From NCBI RefSeq assembly GCF_001463765.1, contig NZ_BBWK01000002.1:62001-126000 (forward strand): a stretch of DNA of 64,000 nucleotides. The letters are read 5' to 3'. Origin of the DNA: Aureimonas sp. AU4. Lineage in GTDB: Bacteria > Pseudomonadota > Alphaproteobacteria > Rhizobiales > Rhizobiaceae. The notes below the pieces were generated by a model. That model did not search any database. It was not told the DNA's origin and saw nothing but the letters and a program-made list of their open reading frames with translations. The position numbers and the translations under genes are program-made. Positions 9,507 to 18,688 of the stretch are shown here, piece after piece. Positions within the stretch are counted from its first letter, which is position 1, and each line of letters starts with the position of its first letter.

Positions 9507-11742
9507 ACCGCCCGCTCTTCGGGAAGCCCTTGGGAACCAGACGCCCGGCCTGCGCCCTGTCTCCGTACCAGTCGCGCAATTCGGCCTCGCTGCGGTTGAA
9601 GACGCGTCCGGCCGTGTCCGTCCACGTCAGACCGTCGGCAAGGCGGAAGGTTTTGAGATCGGCCAAGCCGCCGTCCTTGTAGCGCTGCAGCCGGACGCCC
9701 TTGCCGCGTGTCATTTCCGGAACCTGGATCAGCGGGAAGACGGCAAGCTTGCGGTTCTCGCCGATCACCGCGACCGTGTCGCCGTGGATTCGCTCGGCCA
9801 CGGTCAGGCGCGCGGGCCCCGTCAGATTGAGAACCTGCTTCCCTTTCCGCATGCCGGACACCAGCTCGCCCTCGTTGATGACGAAGCCGTTGCCGTCGGT
9901 CGAGGCGATCAAACGCTTCGACGCTGTATCGGGGACGAAGCCGTAGACGAGGTCCTGGCTGTCCTCTAGGTCGATCGCCAATCGGATCGGGTCGCCCTGC
10001 CCGCGACCGCCTGGCAGCTTGTCGGCGTTGAGCGTGTAGGCCCGGCCGTCGGTCGACAGGAATACGAGCTTGTCGGTCGTCAGCGCATGGAAACTGAGCT
10101 TGAGCTGATCGCCGTCGCGGAACGAAAGACCCGACAGGTCGGCGACATGTCCCTTCAGCGCCCGCAGAAACCCGCGCTGGGAGAGGACGACCGTGATCGG
10201 TTCCTTTTCGATCAGCGCCTCCGCGATATCGTCCGCCGTGTGGCCGGGCGCGTCCGCGAAATTCGTTCGACGCCGCCCGAGCCGCGTCTTTTTCGAGAAG
10301 GCTTCCCGAACCTCCCGCACCTCGGCGGCAACCCGCTCCCACTGCATCTCGACCGAGCCAAGAAGCGCCTGCTTCTCGGCGCGCTCCGCCGTCAGTGCGT
10401 CGAACTCGCGGCGCAACTCGAATTCCTCGAGCTTGCGGAGCGAGCGCAGGCGCATGTTGAGGATGGCCTCGGCTTGCATGTCCGTCAGCTCGAAGACCCG
10501 CATCATGACCTGCTTCGGCTCGTCCTCCTCGCGGATGATACGAATCACCTCATCAAGGTTGAGGAATGCGATCAGATAGCCGGCGAGTATCTCGAGCCGA
10601 CGCTCGATCTGGTCGAGGCGGAACTGCGAGCGGCGCACAAGCACCTCTCGCTGGTGCGCAAGCCATTCGCTGAGGACCTCCTTCAGCGACAGCACCTTCG
10701 GCACGCGCCCGCCCGACAGGACGTTCATGTTGAGCGGGATACGCGCTTCGAGGTCGGTCAGCCTGAACAGCGACTCCATCAGGATGCCGGGATCGACCGT
10801 CCGGGACTTCGGCTCCAGGACGATTCGCACGTCCTCGGCGGACTCGTCGCGAATGTCGGCCAGAAGCGGTAGACGCCGTGCGACGAGGAGGTCGGCGATC
10901 TTCTCGATCAGGCGAGACTTCTGAACCTGGTAGGGAATTTCCGTGACGACGACGACGTAGCCGCCCCGTCCCTGGTCCTCCTTCTCCCACTTGGCGCGCA
11001 CGCGGAACGAACCCTTGCCCGTCGCGTAGGCTTCGCGAATGACGGAGCGCGAGTCCACGACGACGCCGCCGGTCGGGAAGTCGGGTCCCTGCACGAAGCG
11101 AAGGAGCGCATCGAGATCGGCATCCGGCTCGGCGATCAGCTTCAGCGCCGCATCGCAGAGCTCGGCTGCATTGTGGGGAGGAATCGAGGTCGCCATGCCG
11201 ACCGCGATCCCCGAAGCCCCGTTGGCGAGCAGGTTCGGGAAGGCGCCCGGGAGGACCGTCGGCTCTTGGTCCTCTTCGTTGTAGGTCGGACGGAAATCGA
11301 TCGCGTTTTCGTCGATGCCGCGCAGAAGCAGCGTCGCGACGTCGGTCATGCGCGCTTCGGTGTAGCGCATGGCCGCAGCGCTATCCCCGTCGATATTGCC
11401 GAAGTTCCCCTGCCCGTCGACGATCGGATACCGGATCGCGAAGTCCTGCGCGAGCCGCACCAGCGCGTCGTAGATCGAGGCGTCGCCATGTGGGTGGAAC
11501 TTGCCCATGACGTCGCCGACGATGCGGGCGCATTTCTTGTAGCCTTGGCCCGGATCGAGCTTCAGCACGCGCATCGCGTGAACGATGCGCCGATGAACAG
11601 GCTTCAACCCGTCACGGACGTCCGGCAGCGCGCGCCCCATGATCGTGGAGAGCGCATAGGCGAGATAGCGCTCCTCCAAAGCCGTTCGCAGGTCGATCGG
11701 CTCGATGTCGCCACCGTTCGGCGGGTCGGAAATCTTCGTCAT
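9499..11742 (-). CDS. parC: DNA topoisomerase IV subunit A
   Basis: Breakage-reunion subunit that decatenates daughter chromosomes with ParE. The 747-residue protein has the catalytic tyrosine Y127 in [13 protein letters not shown], the DNA-gate region [15 protein letters not shown], and a C-terminal beta-pinwheel half (about 500-740) without a canonical GyrA box, which favours ParC. At the position equivalent to Escherichia coli ParC Ser80 this protein has alanine (A88); the Glu84 position is aspartate. A LexA-type box lies 31 bp upstream. The gene ends inside the tail of bpt. Confidence 0.95.
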   Translation of the reverse strand: MTKISDPPNGGDIEPIDLRTALEERYLAYALSTIMGRALPDVRDGLKPVHRRIVHAMRVLKLDPGQGYKKCARIVGDVMGKFHPHGDASIYDALVRLAQDFAIRYPIVDGQGNFGNIDGDSAAAMRYTEARMTDVATLLLRGIDENAIDFRPTYNEEDQEPTVLPGAFPNLLANGASGIAVGMATSIPPHNAAELCDAALKLIAEPDADLDALLRFVQGPDFPTGGVVVDSRSVIREAYATGKGSFRVRAKWEKEDQGRGGYVVVVTEIPYQVQKSRLIEKIADLLVARRLPLLADIRDESAEDVRIVLEPKSRTVDPGILMESLFRLTDLEARIPLNMNVLSGGRVPKVLSLKEVLSEWLAHQREVLVRRSQFRLDQIERRLEILAGYLIAFLNLDEVIRIIREEDEPKQVMMRVFELTDMQAEAILNMRLRSLRKLEEFELRREFDALTAERAEKQALLGSVEMQWERVAAEVREVREAFSKKTRLGRRRTNFADAPGHTADDIAEALIEKEPITVVLSQRGFLRALKGHVADLSGLSFRDGDQLKLSFHALTTDKLVFLSTDGRAYTLNADKLPGGRGQGDPIRLAIDLEDSQDLVYGFVPDTASKRLIASTDGNGFVINEGELVSGMRKGKQVLNLTGPARLTVAERIHGDTVAVIGENRKLAVFPLIQVPEMTRGKGVRLQRYKDGGLADLKTFRLADGLTWTDTAGRVFNRSEAELRDWYGDRAQAGRLVPKGFPKSGRFT

Positions 11743-11772
11743 GTCGTCAGCGATAGAACATCATGGAAACAG

Positions 11773-11787
11773 GAACAAGTGGAGAAC
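11773..11787 (-). promoter_or_regulatory. LexA-type SOS box upstream of parC
   Basis: The plus strand reads GAAC-AAGTGGA-GAAC, i.e. GTTC-N7-GTTC on the parC strand, a perfect match to the alphaproteobacterial LexA consensus. It is 31 bp upstream of the parC ATG, in the divergent region shared with the secreted-protein gene at 11945. Confidence 0.65.
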
Positions 11788-11944
11788 ATTCGAGCCGCTC
11801 CAGGCCTGTCGTTACCACGGAAAGGTGTCGGGCAGCACGGTGCGAACGCCTTCCCTCGAGAGCCCAGTTTCCCATAATAGCAGCGACTTGCCCGAGCCCG
11901 GTCTTCCGCCGCGCTTCGGCTCCGAGAGAAGGACCGCCCCGCTC

Positions 11945-13123
11945 ATGTCGTCAATCCGTTCCCGTTCGGCGCTCGCGGCGCTCGTCGTCCTGCTCGCCGG
12001 ATCGAGCTCGGCCTTCGCCGTGGATGGTGAGGCCTTCGCCGACCGGTTGAAGTCCGCCATGGCGCCCTCCACTCGTCTCGAGTTCGGAACGGTGGCGACA
12101 GAGGGAGACGACGTGGTCGTCAACGACGCCCGCGTGTCGCCCAGTGAAGGCGGCGCGACGCCCTACGTCCTCGGCACGCTTCGGTTTCAGAACGTCTCCG
12201 GGTCCAACAGCGAAGGCTGGCGCGTCGAGCGGTTGCAGCTCAACGACATCTCCCAGACGAACGAGGACGTGACGACGAACGTCACGGGCGCGCTCCTCGA
12301 GGGCCTGACGATCCGGCCCGATACCGCCAATACCGCGGTTCTCTCGCCGCTTTTTCTTGAACGCTCGACGGTCGGTTCCGTCGCGGTCGAGAAGGGAGGA
12401 CGCAACGTGGTTGCCTTGAGCGATCTCGGCGTTGTCACACAGCCCAGCGACGGTGACGGTCTCGCCTCGACCGTCAAGCTCGGCCGCTTCACGTTCGACA
12501 CGACGGCCACCGGCAATCCCGGCCTTGCGCAAGTCATGAGTGAGCTCGGCTATCCGCAACTCAGCGGTTCGCTGCAGGGTGCAGGATCGTGGAAGCCGCA
12601 GACGGGCGCGCTGTCTCTGGACGATCTCAAGATCGCGGTTGAGCAGGCCGGCCAGCTCGAGCTCGCCTATACGATCACCGGCTATACGCCGAGCTTCATC
12701 CAGTCGCTGTCTCAGGTTTCGCAGCAGTTGCAGGCTTCGAACGGTCAGAACGAGAACGCCGGCATGGCGGTGATCGGCCTTATCTCGCAGCTCTACCTGC
12801 AGTCCGCCACGATCTCCTTCGAGGACCAGTCGCTGACGAACCGGGTCCTCGATTATTATGCGAAGCAGAACAATCAGCCGCGCGATCAGTTTGTCCAATC
12901 ACTCAAGGCCACGATACCGCTTGGGCTCGCCTACCTGCAGAATCCGGCGTTCCAGGCACAGGTGTCCGAAGCGATCAACGACTTCTTGAGCAATCCCCGC
13001 TCCATACGAATCGCGATCGAACCAGCCGCCCCTATTCCGGCGACGCAGATCCTGGGCGCGGCGATGGGAGCTCCGCAGACCTTGCCGCAGGTCCTGAACC
13101 TGACGGTGCGATCGGGTCAGTAA
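11945..13123 (+). CDS. secreted protein of unknown function
   Basis: A 392-residue protein with a clear Sec signal peptide: RSR followed by ALAALVVLLAGSSSAFA, with cleavage likely after residue 25. The rest is rich in Ser, Thr, Gln and small residues, with alternating hydrophobics suggesting beta structure. A helical segment lies around 270-330 (IQSLSQVSQQLQASNGQN). I recognise no catalytic motif or named domain. The start at 11945 is chosen because the signal peptide begins there; upstream in-frame codons read through the parC promoter region. It diverges from parC and precedes a 2H phosphoesterase gene by 15 bp, so the two are probably cotranscribed. Confidence 0.8.
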   Translation: MSSIRSRSALAALVVLLAGSSSAFAVDGEAFADRLKSAMAPSTRLEFGTVATEGDDVVVNDARVSPSEGGATPYVLGTLRFQNVSGSNSEGWRVERLQLNDISQTNEDVTTNVTGALLEGLTIRPDTANTAVLSPLFLERSTVGSVAVEKGGRNVVALSDLGVVTQPSDGDGLASTVKLGRFTFDTTATGNPGLAQVMSELGYPQLSGSLQGAGSWKPQTGALSLDDLKIAVEQAGQLELAYTITGYTPSFIQSLSQVSQQLQASNGQNENAGMAVIGLISQLYLQSATISFEDQSLTNRVLDYYAKQNNQPRDQFVQSLKATIPLGLAYLQNPAFQAQVSEAINDFLSNPRSIRIAIEPAAPIPATQILGAAMGAPQTLPQVLNLTVRSGQ

Positions 13124-13138
13124 GACGAGGTCGCTTCC

Positions 13139-13681
13139 ATGAGGCAGCCGAGCGACGATGCTGTCTTCATTCTGACGCTCGGCTTCGATGCTGGGGGTTT
13201 CCAGCGTTTTGACGGCATGCGTCGCGCTCACTTCCCGGCGAAGCGAAATCTGATCCCGGCTCACCTGACCTTGTTTCACAAGCTGCCGGGAGAGCGCCTC
13301 GAGGCGTTCGCCAGCGATCTCGAAGAGGTGACGCGTGACACGCCGCCCTTCGAAGCCCGCATCACCGGCTTACGCTTCCTGGGATATGGATCCGCCTACG
13401 TCGTTGAGGCCCCTCGCCTCATCGAACTACGAGCAGAACTTGCACGACGTTGGATCGCGGAACTTGGTGCGCAGGATACGCAGCGCTTCACGCCGCACGT
13501 CACCATCCAGAACAAGGTCGCCGCGCCGGTGGCACGCTCGCTGTTCGAACGGCTGAATGACGAGTTCGAACCCTTCACTGCGACAGCGCAAAGCCTGCTT
13601 CTCTGGCGATATCTCGATGGGCCTTGGGCACAGGAGCGTCGATATGATTTCCGCTCAGAGGAGCAGGCTACGCCATTCTGA
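13139..13681 (+). CDS. 2H phosphoesterase / 2'-5' RNA ligase-like protein
   Basis: The 180-residue protein has the two H-x-T-x motifs defining the 2H superfamily: HLTLFHK (about residue 42) and HVTIQNK (about 120), spaced as expected for the paired catalytic histidines. Members hydrolyse 2'-5' or cyclic phosphodiesters in RNA or nucleotides; the physiological substrate cannot be told from sequence. GAGG eight bases before the ATG supports the start. It lies 15 bp after the secreted-protein gene and just before tRNA-Lys on the opposite strand. Confidence 0.83.
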   Translation: MRQPSDDAVFILTLGFDAGGFQRFDGMRRAHFPAKRNLIPAHLTLFHKLPGERLEAFASDLEEVTRDTPPFEARITGLRFLGYGSAYVVEAPRLIELRAELARRWIAELGAQDTQRFTPHVTIQNKVAAPVARSLFERLNDEFEPFTATAQSLLLWRYLDGPWAQERRYDFRSEEQATPF

Positions 13682-13718
13682 CCGTGGCGTTCCGTAGTGC
13701 ATGGTGGAGAGAGATATT

Positions 13719-13794
<76 letters not shown>

Positions 13795-13912
13795 GCCGGT
13801 CAGGCGGTGGAAACCAACCGGCGCTGACGAAGCGGTTTATAGGGATATGGCTGTGCCTTGTCCAGCCGATAAAAGCTCCCACGGCGATTCTTTTCGGCTC
13901 GATTGCAGATGC

Positions 13913-14311
13913 TTAGAATCGCCACGGCACATGGGATGTGATGGAGTGCGGCAGCGGCTCCACGGGCCAGCGCAGAAGGCCCGAAATCGCTTCGCTGGCG
14001 GAAGTCGGCGTGATCTCGAGCCGGCCTTCGTCGTCCATCGTGTCGAGGAAATGAATACCGGCGAAGAGTTCGCGGCGGTAGACCAGCTTGGCTGGGCGGA
14101 TCGCATCGTCCTCGCCGATTCGGATCTCGAATTCCTTCGGAAGCGGTACCGCCGCATCGATCGTCAACAGCGCTCCGGTCGCCGAGATGTTGCGGACGAT
14201 GCAGTCGTAGGTCGAAAAACGATTGTTCGAGAGGATCTTGCCGCGCTTCAGCGTTCGCGTGCGGGGCGCAATGCGGCGCTCGTTCCCTGCGGTTTCAGCG
14301 GTGGCTGCCAT
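13913..14311 (-). CDS. PilZ-domain protein
   Basis: A 132-residue protein that is essentially a single PilZ domain, the c-di-GMP receptor fold. The N-terminal arginine cluster RRIAPRTRTLKRGKI matches the RxxxR ligand motif region, and VRNISATGALL matches the (D/N)xSxxG motif. GGAAAG precedes the ATG at 14311 by nine bases; ATGs at 14320 and 14344 are alternatives. An EAL phosphodiesterase elsewhere in the window (46041-46826) could belong to the same signalling network, though nothing ties them directly. Confidence 0.82.
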   Translation of the reverse strand: MAATAETAGNERRIAPRTRTLKRGKILSNNRFSTYDCIVRNISATGALLTIDAAVPLPKEFEIRIGEDDAIRPAKLVYRRELFAGIHFLDTMDDEGRLEITPTSASEAISGLLRWPVEPLPHSITSHVPWRF

Positions 14312-14397
14312 GATCTGCATCTTTCCGGTGATCGGATGATGCAATCATCGGGTCGATGATTTGAGAAATCCTGAATCAGTTCTTTCGTTCGGTCATG

Positions 14398-14424
14398 AAA
14401 AACTGAAGGCGCCTTTCGGCGCCT
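14398..14424 (-). terminator. Rho-independent terminator of ilvC
   Basis: AGGCGCC and GGCGCCT pair around a GAAA tetraloop (minus strand). A run of five T residues follows at 14402-14398 after TCAG. It lies about 20 bp after the ilvC stop codon. Confidence 0.8.
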
Positions 14425-14444
14425 CCAGCATCCTATGGGGTCGA

Positions 14445-15467
<1,023 letters not shown>

Positions 15468-16115
15468 TCATGTCCTTCCTGCTGGGCTGCCGGATCGTTC
15501 CGGTCGAGCCGTTCCGTAGAGGGTGAGAAACTGCTGGGCGGCCGTGGCCGCATGATGCGCCAAGTCGCGTGCGCCGACCGGCTGCGGGTCTCCAAGGAGC
15601 ATGCGAAGTTGCACGTCGCCGACGACCAGCCCGAAGAACGTGCCGAAGGCCTCCTCCGGGTCCTCGAAGGCGAGCAGCCCTTCATCCCGTGCGCCGAGAA
15701 GAAGAGGCGTCAGGCGCTTGCGAAGACCGTCCGGCCCGTTGCGCAGAACGATGAGCCCAAGGTCGTTGCTGCTCGTCCCTGCCTGTCCAACGGCCAGTCT
15801 GTTGAGTGCGATCGACGTTGGGCCCGTAATGACCTGGAGCCAGTCGAGGGCAAAACGCTCAAGTCCGCTGCGAAGCGACTCTCGGTCGAGATGACCATCG
15901 TCGATGGCGAGCCCGCGAATACGCGAGGCCTGATGGCGGACGGTCGCGGCGAGCAGGCCGTCCCGGTCGCCAAACCACTTGTAGAGGGTTTCCTTGGAGC
16001 AGCTCGCTTCTCGCGCAACCGCCGTCATCGTCAGCTTGTCGCCCCGCTCGACGAGTAGCGATAGCGCCGCGTCGAGCACGGCGCGCTGGCGATCGCTCAG
16101 CTCCCCTTCCGACAT
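15468..16115 (-). CDS. TetR/AcrR-family regulator upstream of ilvC
   Basis: A 215-residue one-domain-plus-sensor repressor. The N-terminal HTH is visible as MTAVAREASCSKETLYKWFG (about 29-48), followed by a helical ligand domain with no recognisable ligand signature. Three bases separate its stop from the ilvC ATG, an operon arrangement that would couple ilvC to this regulator. A near-perfect inverted repeat 20-34 bp upstream of its own start suggests autoregulation. The effector is unknown. Confidence 0.87.
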   Translation of the reverse strand: MSEGELSDRQRAVLDAALSLLVERGDKLTMTAVAREASCSKETLYKWFGDRDGLLAATVRHQASRIRGLAIDDGHLDRESLRSGLERFALDWLQVITGPTSIALNRLAVGQAGTSSNDLGLIVLRNGPDGLRKRLTPLLLGARDEGLLAFEDPEEAFGTFFGLVVGDVQLRMLLGDPQPVGARDLAHHAATAAQQFLTLYGTARPERSGSPAGRT

Positions 16116-16134
16116 TCGCCCTCGCCCCTTGCGT

Positions 16135-16149
16135 ACCGTACGTTACGGT
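16135..16149. promoter_or_regulatory. candidate TetR operator
   Basis: ACCGTA-CGT-TACGGT is a perfect 6-bp inverted repeat with a 3-base centre, 20 bp upstream of the TetR start codon. Its position and length fit an autoregulatory operator; there is no experimental support. Confidence 0.5.
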
Positions 16150-16183
16150 TCGCCTTAGACGAGTTGGTTTCGCCGCGCAAGCC

Positions 16184-17311
16184 TCAGCGAACGATCGTCA
16201 GGCGTTCGGCGGCGCGGGTAACCGCAGTGTAAAGCCACCGCTCGCGCGAGTCGCGGAAGGCCCAACTCTCGTCGAACAGCATGACATCGTCCCACTGCGA
16301 GCCCTGCGACTTGTGAACGGTCAGGGCGTAGCCGTAGTCGAAGTCGTCATAGCGCTTCTTCTCGGCCCATGCGATCTCGGCATCCGGCTCCTCGAAGGCG
16401 CGCTTCAGGAGCTTGATCTTGGCGGCGCCCTTGTCGATATCGTCGTCATCGGGCTTCACGATGAGGTTCGTGCCGGGCTTCGTCTTCTCGGGCGAAGCGG
16501 TCATCACCTGCCAGAGCGAGCCGTTCAGCAGGCCTTTGGTCGGATCGTTGCGCAGGCAGACCAGCTTGTCGCCAGCCTGCGGCAGCGCGCCGGTGAACCC
16601 TTTCAGCTCACGAAGACGGGCATTGTAGAGGCGCCGCGTGCGGTTCGTTCCGACAAGCACCTGATCGGCCGCAAGAACCTCGTCCCGGTCGACCTCGCGG
16701 CGACTGATGACCTTCGAGGTCCCGTACTCCCCGAGCGGAATGTCGCGCCCCTCGCGGACCGCGAGTGCGAGTTCGATGATCGGGTTGTCACGCGCCTGGC
16801 GGTGGATTTCAGTCAGCAGGAAGTCGGGCTCGGCTTCCGTGAAGAAGCCGCCTCCCGACACCGGTGGAAGCTGGCCGGGATCGCCGAGGACTAGGATGGG
16901 CGTTCCGAAGCTCATCAGGTCGCGCCCAAGGGCCTCGTCGACCATCGAACATTCATCGACGACGACGAGCTTCGCCTTCGCGACCGGGCTCTGGCGATTG
17001 AGCGAGAAGGTCGGCGAAACGCGCGACGAGCCCGTTTCCTCGTCGGCCACCGTATCCTCGCCCCGCGGGCGATAGATCAGGGAATGAAGCGTCTTGGCGC
17101 TTTTCGCGCCCTTCGAGCGCAGCACCTGAGCCGCCTTGCCGGTGAAGGCGGCGAACTGGACGGCGCCGTCGATACCTTCGGCGAAATGACGTGCCAGCGT
17201 CGTCTTGCCGGTTCCGGCATAGCCGAAAAGCCGGAAGATCGGCTGGTCCCCCCGGTCGAGCCATTCGGCGACTCGAACCAGGGCCTCGTCCTGCTGCGGG
17301 GAAAATTTCAT
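16184..17311 (-). CDS. RecD-like superfamily 1B DNA helicase
   Basis: A 375-residue ATP-dependent 5'-3' helicase-like protein. Walker A is GYAGTGKTT (about 29-37) and Walker B is VVVDECSMVDE. Motif III is LGDPGQLPPV, and the C-terminal UvrD_C_2-like motif is GYALTVHKSQGSQWDD. It is much shorter than RecD or RecD2 and resembles phage Dda-type stand-alone helicases that are nevertheless common in alphaproteobacterial chromosomes. No recB/recC neighbours occur, so a repair or replication-restart role is only inferred. Confidence 0.88.
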   Translation of the reverse strand: MKFSPQQDEALVRVAEWLDRGDQPIFRLFGYAGTGKTTLARHFAEGIDGAVQFAAFTGKAAQVLRSKGAKSAKTLHSLIYRPRGEDTVADEETGSSRVSPTFSLNRQSPVAKAKLVVVDECSMVDEALGRDLMSFGTPILVLGDPGQLPPVSGGGFFTEAEPDFLLTEIHRQARDNPIIELALAVREGRDIPLGEYGTSKVISRREVDRDEVLAADQVLVGTNRTRRLYNARLRELKGFTGALPQAGDKLVCLRNDPTKGLLNGSLWQVMTASPEKTKPGTNLIVKPDDDDIDKGAAKIKLLKRAFEEPDAEIAWAEKKRYDDFDYGYALTVHKSQGSQWDDVMLFDESWAFRDSRERWLYTAVTRAAERLTIVR

Positions 17312-17351
17312 GGTCCGGGCGTCGCAGAATTGCGTCCCGGCGACAAGAGGC

Positions 17352-17945
17352 TCAGCGCAGCATGGGCCAGAGCGTCGCGACGAGAAGAAGCGCCATCACG
17401 AGATTAAAGATGCGCAGCCGGCCGGGATCGGAGAGAACGCCGCGCAGCGCCGTACCGAAGCCAGCCCAGATGGAGACCGACGGGAAGTTGACGAGGACGA
17501 AGGCCGCGCCCACCAGCAGCACAGACAGAACGGGGCTCTGCGCGTCCGTATAAGCGCCCATCGCGACGAGCCCCATCGCCCAAGCCTTCGGATTGACCCA
17601 TTGGAAGGTTGCGGCCTGCAGAAAGGTCATCGGGCGACCCGTGGTCTCGGTCTCGCCTGCCGGCTTCGCCGTCGCAATCTTCCACGCCAGCCACAGCATG
17701 TACGCGACGCTCGCGATCCTCATTACCGTCTGAAGTGCCGGTATCGAATGCAGGAGGGCGCCCAAGCCGAAACCGACTGCGAGAAGCAGCACGAAGAAGC
17801 CAACAGCGATGCCCAGCATGTGCGGGATCGTACGCCGGAAACCGAAGTTCACGCCCGACGCCATCAGCATCATGTTGTTCGGCCCCGGCGTCACCGACGT
17901 GACGAAGGCATAGGCGAGAAGAGCGGCGAAGACGTCGGCCGACAT
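17352..17945 (-). CDS. LysE/RhtB-family amino acid exporter
   Basis: A 197-residue inner-membrane protein with about six hydrophobic segments. The family signature near the N-terminus is SVTPGPNNMMLMASGVNFG (residues 15-33). I chose the start at 17945 because GAGG lies eight bases upstream and MSADVF leads directly into the first membrane helix. It lies between ilvH and the helicase gene on the same strand. Export of a branched-chain or related amino acid would suit the position but cannot be shown. Confidence 0.9.
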   Translation of the reverse strand: MSADVFAALLAYAFVTSVTPGPNNMMLMASGVNFGFRRTIPHMLGIAVGFFVLLLAVGFGLGALLHSIPALQTVMRIASVAYMLWLAWKIATAKPAGETETTGRPMTFLQAATFQWVNPKAWAMGLVAMGAYTDAQSPVLSVLLVGAAFVLVNFPSVSIWAGFGTALRGVLSDPGRLRIFNLVMALLLVATLWPMLR

Positions 17946-18030
17946 GGGCGGTGCCTCACGGCGTGAAAGAAGGAAGGAGGTCGGCGACGGTGTCATCCGT
18001 CCTAAGAGCGCGCGGCACCGAGCGTTCGCG

Positions 18031-18612
18031 TCAGCCTGCGAACATGGCCTCGCGTCCGCGGCTCATGGCTGCGACGCCCGTGCGGCAGACCTCGACGAGC
18101 CCGAGCGGCGCCATGATCTGGATGAACTTCTCGATCTTCGACGTCTTGCCGGTGATCTCGAAGACGAAGTGATCGGTCGTGGAGTCGACGACCTTCGCGC
18201 GGAAGACATCGGCAAGGCGCAGCGCCTCGACGCGGTCGTCGCCCGCCCCCGCGACCTTCACGAGCGCAAGCTCGCGCTCGATCGGGCCGTCCTCGCCCTG
18301 CCCGGCTGCCGCCTTGGTCAGGTCGAGCACCTGATGCACCGGCACGATCCGGTCGAGTTGGCTCTTCACCTGCTGAATGACGCTCGGCGCGCCCTTGGTC
18401 ACGACGGTGATGCGCGAAAGGTGCTTGTTGTGATCGGTCTCGGAAACCGTCAGGCTCTCGATATTGTAGCCACGGCCCGAGAAGAGGCCGATCACCCGGG
18501 CAAGAACGCCCGGCTCGTTGTCGACGATGACAGACAGCGTGCGCGTCTCGATCGGCGGCTTCTCGTCGGTGATGAAGTAGGCGGAGGCAGGCGGCTGGAC
18601 GGGTAGGTTCAT
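18031..18612 (-). CDS. ilvH: acetolactate synthase regulatory (small) subunit
   Basis: Regulatory subunit that confers valine feedback inhibition on acetolactate synthase. The 193-residue protein starts MNLPVQPPASAYF and shows the N-terminal ACT domain with VDNEPGVLARVIGLFSGRGY, followed by the ALS_ss_C domain ending in FIQIMAPLGLVEVCRTG. The start at 18612 excludes an upstream in-frame extension that overlaps ilvI. It lies 76 bp downstream of ilvI, with a hairpin in the gap, and would share the ilvI attenuator. Confidence 0.95.
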   Translation of the reverse strand: MNLPVQPPASAYFITDEKPPIETRTLSVIVDNEPGVLARVIGLFSGRGYNIESLTVSETDHNKHLSRITVVTKGAPSVIQQVKSQLDRIVPVHQVLDLTKAAAGQGEDGPIERELALVKVAGAGDDRVEALRLADVFRAKVVDSTTDHFVFEITGKTSKIEKFIQIMAPLGLVEVCRTGVAAMSRGREAMFAG

Positions 18613-18651
18613 CGGACAGGCTTTCGATAAGCGGAAGGGGACCAATCGGGA

Positions 18652-18680
18652 CGGGAAGGGCCGGTATGAGCCCCTCCCCG
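18652..18680 (-). other. intercistronic hairpin between ilvI and ilvH
   Basis: On the minus-strand RNA CGGGGAGGGGC pairs with GCCCTTCCCG with one G-U pair and one bulge, around an 8-base loop. It starts nine bases after the ilvI stop. It may stabilise the upstream mRNA or tune ilvH expression; no T tract follows. Confidence 0.45.
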
Positions 18681-18688
18681 CCGTCGCG

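Noticed and set aside
16184-17311. RecBCD system member
   Set aside because: The helicase motifs are RecD-like but the protein is short and no recB, recC or addAB genes are adjacent.
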